Source: Monocercomonoides exilis
Taxonomy: Eukaryota > Preaxostyla > Oxymonadida > Polymastigidae
Direction: 5' to 3'
DNA length: 64,000 nt
Assembly: GCA_001643675.2 (NCBI GenBank)
Contig: LSRY02000010.1
Location: 1,745,001-1,809,000 of the forward strand
The notes under the pieces were generated by a model. It had not been told where the DNA came from. It worked only from the letters and a program-made list of their open reading frames with translations, and searched no databases. The position numbers and the translations under genes are program-made. This document shows positions 1-11,600 of this stretch, in pieces; positions within the stretch are counted from its first letter, which is position 1; each line of letters opens with the position of its first letter.

Positions 1-374
1 GAGCAGATCCGAAAGGCAGAAGAGCAGATGAGGGCGTTGCAGGAGAAGAGAGAAAGGGAAAAAAGAGAAAGTGAGCAGAAAGCAGCAGAGAAGCAGAGAG
101 AGATGGAGGAGGCATTTCAAAGGATGGAGGAGCAGAATGAGGTATGAGAGAGGAAGAGAGAAAGAGAGAGAAAGAAAGATAAAAAAAAAGAGAGGGAGAA
201 AGAAAGAAAGATGAGGAAAGGTTGTGGATGATTAGGGAGAATTGTGAGGAAGAAGAGTAGATTTGTTATTCTCTTTTTTTTTTCAATGTGAAATATTTTT
301 GGGTTTTATTTCTTTTTCTTTTTTTTCTCTCTCTCTCGAAAATATTATATCCATTTCATTGTTTCATTCTTCAT

Positions 375-423
<49 letters not shown>

Positions 424-3400
424 TTTTTTTTTTTTTTTTTCATCATCCCAACTCAGCAACGCCGCAAAGCTGCGATGGACAAGCAGAAAGCTGCAGAAGA
501 CCACATGAAGAAATACAAGCGCGAGCAGCAGAAAAGAGAGAGGCAGAAACAGTATGTGCGATTCTTATGCTGTTCTGTGAATGGAACGAATTAATTGTAT
601 TTTTTCTTTTTTTTATTGTGAATTGGTTTTGATTTTTCTTAATTTTTCCACTTTTTTTGCTGATTTGTGATTATTTTTCACAAAAATGCTAACTTTTTCA
701 AAAAAATCAATGTTTTTTTAATGAATTTTCTTTGAATGTTTTGTTTCAATACACTTATTTATGTGATTTCTTCTTCTTCTTCTCTCCTTCTCCATCTCAT
801 TTAATCTCATTATATTCCATTCTATTCCACAGAAAAGAGGAAGAGCAGCGAAACAAAGAGCGCAGAGACCATCTGATGCAGATGTACCAGTCAGAAGCAG
901 ACAGACAGCGGATGCTGAAGGAGAAGCAGGAAGAGAACGAAAGAAAGCAGAAGGAGCTGAGAGAAGAGAGAGAAAGAGAAAACGCTAAGAAAAGACTGCT
1001 GGAGAAGCTGAAGGAGGAAGACAAGAAGGAGGCGATTGAAAGGTTTTGTAGGAATTTATATTTTGGCTTTCTTTTTCTTTTCTTTTTCATTTTTTTTTTA
1101 TGTGCAATTGTGTTTTTATTTTTATTTACACGTTTTTTCAATTATTTCCTCACTCATTTCTTCATTCTATAAATCTGTTTCTCTTTTCGTTTCATGATTA
1201 ATGTGTTATCCTTACAATACAAAAAAAAAAATAATCACGCATTCATTTCAACAAAAACTTCCCCCCTCTTTCCGTTTTCCCTATTCCCTTTTCCCTTTTC
1301 CGTTCTTCAGGCAGCGCCGGATCGACCAGTTTGAGCGGGACGAGAAGATGCGGCAGCTGCGGGAGCAGCAGCGGCGGACAGAAGAGTTCGAGAAGAAGCG
1401 GCGGGACATGGTCGAAGAGCGGAAGCGCTTTGACCGCGAGTCGCAGCTGGAAAAAGACCGAATGCAGCAGCTTTTGTGGGAGATGCAGGTGACAAAGAAA
1501 CTCGACCGCTCCAAGCTGAATGCGACGCGGTCGTCGGCGCTTGGCACATCTGCACTGGGAGACACACAAGCTTCGCGCACGTCGGGTCTATCGTCTTCAA
1601 TGGGGCAGCGACGAACACAATCACGTTCTTATTCACAATCACAGTCACCTTCGAGAGAGAGGAGGGAGAGAGTGCTGTTAACGCCGCTGAGCCCTACAGC
1701 GAAGAATGGGAAGGGAGGAAGAGGAGGAGGAGGTGGTGGTGGTGGAGTGAGAGAGAGAGGAAGAGAGAATGAGAGGAGCAGCGGGACAAGGGCGAGGAGC
1801 GAGTCTTCGATGGCGGCGATTCCGTCGAGGCAGAACGGAAAGGGAAGAGAAGGAAGTAATAAGGGAACTAAAGGGAATAAAGGGAATGTTAGTAATGCAA
1901 GTGATGTTAGGAGAGGAAGAGGAGAGGAGAAAAGAGCGCAGACGGAGCTTGGAGGAAGGTACAAGGACAAGAAAGTGGCAGATTGGGATCATCCAGAGGG
2001 AGGAGATGAGGAAGGAGACGATGGATACGACAGACAGAGGAAGGGGAGCGATGGCAGGCCAGCGACTGTTATGGGGATTGCAGGTGATAATTCGAGCTCT
2101 TCTTCTTCTTCTTCTTCTTCAGAGGGGAGGATGGAAAGAGAGTATGCAGATGACTTTATGGAGAAAGCAGTGAAGGAGCATCAGAAGCAGAACAAAAATG
2201 CAGCCAAACAAAAAGGCGAAGAAGAACAGAAGGGAAATAAAACAAAGGACGAGACAAAAGAAGAAAACGAAGCAAACAGAATGGAAGGAGAAGGAGAAAG
2301 AGAAGGAGAAGGAGAAGAGGAAGAAGAAGAAGAAGAAAAGCCACTTTTGGTGTTTGAAGAAGACGAATGGGACGGAGCTGATCCAGAAGCGACTGCAGAA
2401 GCGATGCACATGATCGATCCACAGAAATATGCAGATATTCTTGTTGAAGCTGTTGATAGTGAAGAAGATGGAAAGGAGAAGGCAACAAATGAAGGAGAAA
2501 GAGGAGAAAGAGGAGAAGGAGAAGAGGTTGACAAAGAAGCAGTTGAAGAAGTTGCTTCAAAGATATCTTCAATCATGCAGAAGAAGAAAGAGAAAGATCA
2601 AAAAGCAAAAGAGAAACTGGAACAACACAAAGAAGAGAAGAAGAAGAAGAAGACCGTGAATGAAACAGCCACGAAAGTGTCATCTTTGCTGGAGAAGAAG
2701 AAGGCGAAGGATGAGAAAACGAGGCAAGAGATCGAAAAACACAGAAAAGAGAAGCTGGCGAAGCTGGAAGAGACGAAGGCGCTGAGGCAGAAAGGAGGGG
2801 CAGGGAATGAGAGCACGATCAGAGAAGAAGAGGAAGGAGAAGAGGAATTCGGAGAAGAAGGGAGCAAGAGAAGTGATGAAGAAGAGGAGAAGAAGAAGAA
2901 GAAGGAGAAGGAGAAGAATGAAGAAGTTGATGAGGAGGCGGTTGAGGAAGTGGCAGCGAAGATTTCGACGATTATGCAGAAGAAGAAAGAGAAAGATCAA
3001 AAAGCAAAAGAGAAACTAGAACAGCACAAAGAAGAGAAGAAGAAGCAAAAGAAGATCGACGAAACAGCCTCGAAAATATCATCTTTGTTGGAGCAGAAGA
3101 AAGCGAAGGATGAGAAAACGAAAAAAGAAATAGAAAAGCACAGAAATGAGAAGATGGCCAAGTTGCAAGAGACGGCTGAGCTGCGGAAGGGAAAAGGAGA
3201 CAGTCCGGATGCTGTGCAGAATGAGCAAATAACAGATGAAGGAGAAGGGGAAGGGGAAAGAGAGGGAGAAGAAGGAGAAGGAGAAGGAGAAGAGGAGTAT
3301 GAATATGAAGATGATTATGAAGAGGAGAAAGAGCAGGAGGAAGGAGATGGGCAGCAGAAGAGAGTGGGAGAGAAAGGAAATGAAGAAGAAGCAGCGGAGT

Positions 3401-3699
3401 CAGTTAATAAGGAAATGACAGAAGCGAATGGGATGACAGTGAGTGAAGAAGGAGAAGAGGAAGAGTATGAATATGAGGATGAATATGAAGAGGAAGGAGG
3501 AGGAGAAGGAGGAGGAGAAAAAAGAGAAGAAGGAAGAGGAGAAGGAGAAGGAGGAGGAGGGTATGGAAGAGAAAGGGGTTATAACAGTTCTGAAGAACAA
3601 ATAGCAGGATTGGAGCCTGGAATACAGGGAGTGCCAGAGGAGGAGGAAGAATATGAGTATGAAGACTACGAAGAGGAGAATGTGGTTACAGATGAATGA
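1..3699 (+). CDS. Charged coiled-coil protein, 5' partial, four exons seen
   Basis: Exons 1-141, 457-551, 833-1042 and 1311-3699 join in frame (944 residues visible); the start lies before the window. Residues 1-190 are almost pure Glu/Arg/Lys/Gln heptad-like coiled coil, resembling trichohyalin/plectin-homology (TPH) proteins of flagellar axonemes, but I see no diagnostic motif, so that is only a possibility. The middle is Ser/Arg/Gly-rich low complexity. A module of about 90 residues starting VDKEAVEEVASKIS (about residues 554-645) is repeated as VDEEAVEEVAAKIS (about 690-775), both ending in KKKAKDEKT-type helices. The C-terminus is acidic, with three blocks of the EYEYEDxYEEE type. Donors are GTATGA, GTATGT and GTTTTG; acceptors end CAG. 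Stop is TGA. Function not assigned. Confidence 0.8.
374..440 (+). repeat. Pure pyrimidine tract (CT/T) inside intron 1
   Basis: A CT microsatellite runs directly into about 26 T residues, followed by CATCATCCCAACTCAG, the acceptor of intron 1 of the coiled-coil gene. The simple repeat therefore also serves as the polypyrimidine tract of a functional splice site. Length variation here could affect splicing. Confidence 0.75.
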
Positions 3700-5114
3700 G
3701 ATTACAATGGAGAAATGTGTTTAGGATATTTTATGATGCATTCAATCTCTTTCTCTCTCTTTCTCTCTCTCTCTCTATTTTTTTTTTTTTTCATTCACTT
3801 GTTTTAAATATCTCTGCTTTCTCTTCTTTCTCTTCTTTCATCTGCTCGTTTGTTGTTATGTTGTGTATGTTGTGATACAGTTTGTAATTATTCAACTGTA
3901 GCACTGTTAAAGTATTGTGGGTTGAGTGCACCCACCACAATTTTTTTGATTATTTTAATTAATTTTACCATTTTTTCAATTTTGATTCATACATTTTTTA
4001 ATTTTTTTGGTTAATCTGCACGAAATTTTATGTATTCCTTATTATTTTTTTTGCATCATGCTGCTTCATTTCAAACTGAATTGTTTAATTTGCATTTGAA
4101 CTTAATAATTTTCTTTTATCTGCATTGTCTCTTTTTACCTCTCTTTTTAAAACAAGTTGTCTTAAGTATTATGGAATGTATCATTTCTTTCTCTTTCTTT
4201 TTTATTTTTAAAAAAATTATTTTTCTTTTTTTCTTTTTCTTTTTTTTTTCTGATATTCACTTCACTCTTTTCGCGCTTGTCATTCACACCTCAAAGCGAT
4301 AAGTGCGTTCTTGTCTTTTTGTCATTTTCACTGAGCTTTTTTTTATTGGCATTCTTTTGATGAGGTGCCTATTAATAATGATAGTTATTACACATTATCT
4401 GTTGATTTAATACAGCCATTGAGAAAAGGTGAAATACTTTGAGACAAAAGTTGTTTTCAATCAATATGAATTGTGTTAACAGAAACAAAGAAAACAAAAA
4501 AATAAAGATTGTTTTAAAAAGACGCCCTCAAATTCAATAAAAATACAATATATATAATAATGGAAAAGGTTATGGAAAATCAAAAACATTTCACCGAAAA
4601 CAAGCGAAATTTTAATGAAAAGATGCAAGTTCACATAAAAGATTAAGAGCTAATAACTGAGGTGATCAATGAAGATTTAATCTGAATACAAGTGAAATTA
4701 AAATATAAATATTTTCAAAAGGAAAAAAAAAAAGAAAGAAAAAAGAAAATAAAAATAAAAATAAACTTATTGAAACGATCAGAGGAAAAAATGCATTTGG
4801 AACTCCTAACAACTTGTATAAACATTCGTTCAAAAATATAAAAATATAATAAAAATAAAAATTATAATTATAAAATAAAACCAAACAAAATTCCCACAAA
4901 GGCTGAAGAAATAAAACAAATGCAGAATTCGATCATACAAAATAACATGGAGATAAAACATTCAAATACTACGAGCAAATGTCAAAGACAACCCCTGACA
5001 TCTTTTAAAAATCGCAATCAAGTTACACATTTACAAACACGTAATTAAACCTACTGCCAAATTCAAAAATGAAACATCCAACAAACAACAACAAAAATTA
5101 TCTACTAAGTTTTT
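3700..5114. other. Gene-free AT-rich spacer between convergent genes
   Basis: This stretch separates the 3' ends of the coiled-coil gene (+) and the COPI-associated-type gene (-). It holds T-rich and A-rich tracts and a short CT repeat near 3750, but no ORF with protein-like composition, no tRNA and no clear repeat. It is probably two 3' UTRs plus spacer. Confidence 0.6.
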
Positions 5115-6458
5115 CTATTCATCTTCAAAAATCTTGTCATAAGCAGTCGACAAGAGCTTGTTCGCCGTCTGTGAAGCAGCCTGGGCTGCTGCAGACCTAA
5201 CCTGTGGATTCTTCGCAGCAGCAATCGCGGCATCAGCCGCCAGCTGCTGGACCTGCGGGTTTGCTGCTGCTGCAGACGCTGCCTGCTCGGTGGTGCTGCC
5301 ATTTATCATGGCTCCGCCGGCAACGACAGCCGCCTGCTGCATCAATTGCTGGGTTTCGGGCCTAAGATTTTTCAAAACGGTTAAATAATAATTAATAATG
5401 AGAATGAAACAAGGATAGAAGAATAGACATTTAATCAAGAAGTTTCAATAAAAAAAGAAAAGAAAGAAAGAAAAATAGATTTTATTAAATAAAAGCAGAA
5501 GATATTGAAATTTTTTAACAATAAAAATTTGCAAACATTCGAGCTGTCTCAGCCATCACGTTAGGTCTATTTTCGTTTGATTGAGATGGTGCAGAATAAG
5601 GTACTGATGAATCATGCTGATACGGATATGGCTGCGGGGCTGCTTGGGAATATCCTATCCCTGCATCTCCTGCTACTGACGGATATTGATTGCTTGATGC
5701 CATTGGTTGAGTTTGATTCAATTGAACCTTTGATTGTTCCCACCCTTGAGCTTCTCCTTGTTGTTGATACTTTTGTACTTGTTGTTTTTTCCATTCTTTG
5801 TCCAAACATCCAATAACTATATGAAATACTCCAATAATAATTGTTAACGATCCAATCAAATATCCAATCCATTCTCTCTTTGGCACCGATTCGTAAGCAG
5901 CCATTGACAAAGTACCAAGGCTATAAAACAGAAATTATCACATTTTCAAAATTCAAAGAGGGCAATTAGTAATGGCATACAATACCAAGAATAATGCACG
6001 ATAAGTTGGACTTAAAAGGAATAAAAATATATTTCCAATAAATTTGACTTTAAATTCGACAAGCAGCAACACAAGTGCGAAAATTCTATTCGATAAATGT
6101 GTTTATTTATCATTCATGTCATTCCGAAAGATATAAAAAATAACTAAATTGTGAAAGCATACAGTGTATATATTGAAAACAAAAATGGAGGGAACATGTT
6201 TTTAACTTTCATGGAAATTAAATAATATGGACAAAAGCCTCCAATCATGACTATTAGTACAGGGCATATAACAAATACGCTGATAGACACGAATACTTTC
6301 ATTGCTTTGGATGTGAAGCAGCTTTTGCACAGCTGTGAAGTGGTAGGTCCTTGAGGTTGTGCATTTGCAACTTGATTTTGTTGTGGTTGTGCAGGTGCCT
6401 GTTGCATAGTTTGGGTAGCATACATGGCACTTTGCGAATCAATTTGAGATTCGTACAT
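5115..6458 (-). CDS. COPI-associated (TVP15-like) four-helix membrane protein
   Basis: Four exons join in phase as complement(5115..5361, 5537..5920, 5981..6085, 6163..6458), giving 343 aa. The 77-, 60- and 175-nt introns have donors GTATGC, GTATGC and GTTTGC. The Gln-rich N-terminus (about 1-55) is followed by four hydrophobic helices: KVFVSISVFVICPVLIVMIG, then SIYTLIFALVLLLVEF, then RALFLVFLGTLSM, then WIGYLIGSLTIIIGVFHIVI. The Glu in helix 2 and the Arg-ALFLVFLG pattern before helix 3 match what I recall of the COPI_assoc/TVP15 family of Golgi vesicle proteins. The cytosolic tail is Gln/Pro-rich, then Ala-rich with repeats of the form ANPQVQ, KNPQVRSAAAQAA. Expected role: Golgi/ER vesicle membrane protein. 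The last intron donor is the least certain junction. No single ORF shows the domain; it appears only after splicing. Confidence 0.7.
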
Positions 6459-7076
6459 TTTGTGAAATAATTAATGTATTATGGGTGTTCTCTAATTAAT
6501 TATTCTCAATAATTATGAAATATTTGTAAAAAACAGCAACACTTTTTTTATTACGTTGATGAATATTCAAAAAATTTTTTTAAATTTTATTTTTTTTTTT
6601 TAAATATTGCATTTTTTTTTCATTTATCTGTATTTGCTGTTCTAACATGAATGCTTATTTTATATTTTCATATACAAGTCAATGTGCAACAATTATTTTT
6701 AGATCTCCATTAGAAGAAAAGGTATTCAAAAGAACAAATTCTCTTAGAAGTAACTTCAAGCAATCATATTGTTTTTGTATTTCCATTTGTTTGACAAAAA
6801 TTCAAAAAATTCAACTTGATTTTTGGTTTTGAGCAGCTTTTATCGGTCCAATTTATTCAAGTGAAAAGATAAATAACATATTACGGTCATCATTTGTGGC
6901 ATGGATTGTTATTTTTGATATCATATTCTTTCTTTCAAAAATTTCGAATCGGAAATTTTGATGGAATACTAACAAAAGAACTCTGAAAAGAGAAAATACT
7001 AATAAAAGATATCTTCATTTTTATTTCAGCTTTAACATTTGTTTTTGAAATGGTTTTGATGAAATTTATCATTATA

Positions 7077-7451
7077 CAGGTATCGCATAAAATACCGGAC
7101 ATCGCACAAAATTCCGGACAAGATCATTTTCTCAACAACAACTCAAAGAGAAAATTTGATAATATTCCTCAAAATACATCTTATCAATACAAACTCATTT
7201 GATACACAAGACTTTCAAAGCAGCTTTTTTGTGCTCTGAAAAAATTATTTTTAAAATCTCGGAGAAACTCAAAATCCTATTTCTCCGAAATATCAAAAAT
7301 AATTTATTCTGAGAACAAAAGAGGCTATTAAAAAGTCTTGTATATCAAATGTGTTTGTATTGACGAGATGCATTTTGAGGAAAATTAACAGGATTATTCC
7401 TCTTGCAGTTATTGAGATATCGATCTTGTGTGGTATTTTGTGCGATATCTG
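7077..7451. mobile_element. Foldback MITE, family 1, copy A (375 bp)
   Basis: The ends read CAGGTATCGCATAAAATACC and, inverted, CAGATATCGCACAAAATACC. TA flanks both sides (7075-7076 and 7452-7453), the target duplication used by Tc1/mariner-type transposases. The inverted similarity is not confined to the ends: the two halves pair over nearly the whole element and meet at a central hairpin (CTCGGAGAAA...TTTCTCCGA). A second ATCGCACAAAATTCCGGACA motif just inside the left end repeats the terminal motif directly and could be a second transposase binding site. There is no ORF, so it is non-autonomous. It matches copies at 39486-39775 and 40236-40592. Confidence 0.85.
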
Positions 7452-7644
7452 TAATACAAAATCTCAATTCAACAACAAACAGCATATGAAAAATCAATAC
7501 CTTCATAAAAGTTATGATTTCAAAAATAAACACCCACATCAAAAAGTTTTTTTTTATGTATTTATTATCAATAAATTTTTATTCTGATACAAAGTATTTT
7601 TCGAATAAATAACAAATAAATCACAATTATTTCAAAATCCAATA

Positions 7645-8072
7645 CAGCATTAACCGGATATAATCACATCGAATATAATCTACATCGTTTATTGTCACAT
7701 TTTTTGAAGGACCGATATTTTTTCGTTTTTTCATTCATTTCCCATTGCATATAATAACAGGGTTGAAAATATATTATCACATTTTTAATTATAACTGGTA
7801 GTTTTTTCATTGAAAAATCGATTTTTTGATTTTTCAAATCGATATTTGAAAAACTCTTTATGATGAATAAGATGACATGAATTGTTTTTTTCTTTCGAAA
7901 GACGAGTCTTCGTAAAGAATTTCCAACAATAAAAAGATCAACCAATTATTAATAAAACTTCAATTTGTGAATTTTATTTTCTTCTGTGAAAAGTTGCTTC
8001 TTGTGTAATCACAATCGAATGTTGCAATAAAAAGATATGCAAAACCCAATGTGATAACATCCGATTTTGACT
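7645..8072. mobile_element. Candidate MITE of a second family (428 bp)
   Basis: The left end CAGCATTAACCGGATATAAT continues ATCACATCG. The inverted right end reads CAGTCAAAATCGGATGTTAT then CACATTG, an imperfect terminal repeat of about 28 bp. Both ends abut TA (7643-7644 and 8073-8074) and share the CAG...CTG termini of family 1, but the rest of the sequence differs. The longest internal ORF is 93 codons, AT-rich and unlike a transposase. Confidence 0.5.
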
Positions 8073-8665
8073 GTACTCATTTTTTATCGAAATGTGTGTT
8101 TCAAAAACAGTTATTTTTTTAATAAAAAAATATTAATTAAAAAATTAACACTATTCTATTATTCTTTGGGAAATAAAAAATTGGAAAACCAAAACTTGAA
8201 GTATTTCGATAAAATTGACGCAATTATTTATTAATTCTCAAAGGAGAAGAGAGAAAAAAACTCTGTCAAGGAAAGAGAATGAAAAAAAAAAAAACTTTTC
8301 ACAAAAATTTGCCTTCCCTTCTTGTCTCCCATCATTTGTTCTCAAACAAGTTGATGCTAATTGAAAACAAGTGACAATAAAGCGTTCTGTTACATTCGTT
8401 TTTCGTTTCGAAAAGTTCATTCTGTCAAATACCTTCAGCCATGCTCAGTTCTTCAACATTCACAATATTACACAATAAATAATTCACGTTTGCAAACACA
8501 ATAAAACTTCACAGCTGACATTTCTTCTTTCGAAACATATGCACGAGACAGCATGACCGTTCAAAGCTATTGAGGAAATCACTTGACGCCTTTTTTTCTA
8601 AATAATCCATGATGATCTTACAAGAATTCATCTTTGGGCTTCAGCCTTTTTCAAAATAAAATTCT

Positions 8666-11600
8666 TCAACAAAAGCTCATTTTTGTTGAGGATTCATTGG
8701 CTTCCTGAGTTCTTGGCTCATTCATATCAACAGCATCGGACATTGTGAGCATTGCAGCTTCTGGTGGAAATATTTTGATCAGCTCTCTTTTAACCTCCAC
8801 AAGGCTTGGTCGATCCGATGGATTGTGCGAAACACATCGATGAATCACCCCAAACAGCTTTGAGGAGTTAATCACTTCAAGATTTTGTCTCTCACCGTTC
8901 ACAATCTTCTGCCCAGCAATCTCTGCTTCATATTCTCCAAATGGTATCTGCAGTGTCAGGCACTCCCACAGCATCATCCCGATCGAAAAGGCAACAGACT
9001 CCTTCGTTGCTCCCATCTTCTTGTTCATCAGCAATTCAGGCGCCTTCCATCGCAGACACTCTTTTTTGTAATAATCTTCATCCTCAAAGGCAGACGAGGG
9101 AAGTGAATCATCATCTTCGTTATTATCACTTGCAGATGTGACAACAGTTGATGATGAGATCGATGATGAATCAGAGTCATCTGATAAAAGGTCTGAGTGC
9201 ATCACGATGCAGATGACCATATGTTCTGAGAATAATACAATGTGAGGGCTCAGATTGGCCAATGATTGGAGTGGGTTTTCCATTTCATCAAAGGAGTGGA
9301 GTGCGAGATTGGCCACCCAGAACAGGATTTGAGCTGCTGTCTGCTCCCTTTCCTTCAATGAGCCAATTGCCATCTCTTTCTTCTCATTCCTTCCATGGAG
9401 CAACATGAACAGCGAATCCCTCAAGTCCACAATCAGCTTCTCATGAGGCGATGAACAGGCCATTGCATCCACCAGATTCGACATGGATGAAGTGGTTGGG
9501 CAAAGATCCTCTCCTCGAACAAATGTTGAATCTGTATCTGATGTGTCTGTGGTCGAAGTGGATGAGATGGAAGGTGATGGAGTTCTCTTTCTTATTTCTT
9601 CTTCCTCATCTTTCTCCAATGCCCAATCTGGAATCTTGTCTGAATCCTTTCCCAGAATGTATTCAGTCGATCCGCTTTCACTCAGTAAATGCTCTGATGA
9701 TTCTGAATGTTCTATATTCGTGTCATATATTCTCTTCTTTATCCTCTCTTCATTCTTTTTCTCTGTTTCTCTCTCTGCCCTTCTCCACTGCTCTTCCGGT
9801 GACATCTCCATCATCACCATATTAAATGCCTTTTGATCCTTCTTCACTGTGTCATTCACAATCTCTTCTAATTCCCTTGTTCTTCTCTTTTGTTTTCTCC
9901 ATCGAACGGCCAGAACAATAATGACTACAAATAGAATAACAACAATCACAATGCAAACAATCAATAACCAATACGATTTCCCTTCTTTTCCTCTCTCGAC
10001 AATCCTTTCATCTCCACTTTGTTTAATTGCACTTCTGTTCTTCAGCACAAACTCCTTTGTTGATGATAAATTATCAACTTTTCCAAACAGAACGCACACC
10101 CTCACTTCTGCTTCACTTGGCACACCTTCGATTGCCTTGACAGGAACAGTCCCATGTACCTCCTCCTCTGATATGAAACCGCTTGTATCAAACGAATATT
10201 TCTCAACCACTTCCTCATCCCCAATTGCTGCAACTATCTCGAACGAGAGGTTGCACGGAAGGAGAATCGATCCTCTGAACACAATGTCCACTATCTCCCC
10301 TGACTTTTCCGATGATACACTCTCCACCTTCGGGATGAAAAATGGTGATTCTCTTTCTCCTGCAATCCCTTCCAATGAACATCCTTCATTCAATATCCAC
10401 AATGATGTATTTGGCAACACTCCATCTCCTCCCTTCAAGCTCACAACATTCAGTTCTCCACTGCCTTGGCACACAATATTCCTCCTTGCTGATCGAAATT
10501 TCTCTATTCTTCCATCGTTGCTCACAAACTCATCTTTTTCGAGCTTCACACTTGAACGTTCTATTCCCACCCCGCCTTTCGACGAGTTTGCGATTGTTGA
10601 ATCTTTCACATAAACGCTGCAGTTTATTATCTCGATGACAGATCCATTCCATTTGCACACATCATTTTCTTCTTTTATTTTTGTTCTTTTTGACTCTTCA
10701 TTTTTCTTGTTTCCTTCATCATCCAAATCTCCAAAAACGCAACATGAATCAATCAACGCTTCCTTCAAGTTATTCAAGCTAACAACTGATCCTTTTGGTG
10801 TATTCAAAAAGCACTGACTGAATGTGCAGTTGATCAACTGAAGATCGTCGCAGACACTTTCGCATTTTACAACACTTCCATCCATCCCATCAGAGGTGAT
10901 ATTCACAAATGAGGAAATAAAAATTGATTGTGATCCCTTTGCAAAGTCGCTCAATTTGTTGTTTTCCAGAGCATCCTTCGTATAAATGGTTGAAGTTCCG
11001 TCGTTGCTGAGACAAATGAAGCATCCATTCGCAATTGTGGTATTTTCAGAAATGGCATTTGAAATCATAACTTGCGAATAAACACTTGAAACAATTGCAC
11101 TGTTCGCGAGTTTCAGATCGCCAAAAGTGACATTTGTCAGTTCAGCTGAGCAAGCTCCCTCAAAAATCAGCAAAGGAGCTGTCATAGCCTGTATTTCTTT
11201 GATAACTCCTTCATTCAGTACAAATACTCCGCTTTTCACAATAACAAGACTTGAATTCAAACAGACTGAGGACTGGCATGAAAAATAACACGAATCAATC
11301 AACAAAGAGCCATTTATCTGTTCCAAAATTGCCGGGTGCTTGCATGCAAATTCAATGTCGAACAAAAACTTGCAACTCTCAGCAACACACTCTTCGGAAA
11401 AGCAAATAATTCCCCTGCTTTCATTATTGAAGGGGATTGATTCACAAAAGTTCAACAGAGCATCATCTTTCAGTGATGAACCCAATCGCAAATTCGAAAG
11501 AGCAGTCTCTTCAACAACAGCTGCCGAGCCATTAATCCAAATGCTATTTCGAAATCCTGGTTCAACATGAGAGGATGCGCACGAAATAGAACGACACGGA

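Larger units (their letters stand above)
6459..8665. other. Gene-free spacer containing two MITE-like elements
   Basis: About 2.2 kb between two minus-strand genes. It is very AT-rich and includes the putative promoter of the COPI-associated-type gene and the 3' flank of the pseudokinase gene. Apart from the two elements listed separately (7077-7451 and 7645-8072) I see no coding or RNA signal. Confidence 0.6.

Noticed and set aside
3914-3941. Hairpin TTGTGGG...CCCACCACAA after the coiled-coil gene
   Set aside because: Short and imperfect; could be chance in a 3' UTR, with no supporting context.
9849-10613. 254-codon plus-strand ORF
   Set aside because: Exactly antisense to the beta-helix/pseudokinase coding exon, with no protein-like motif. 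It is a shadow of the real gene.
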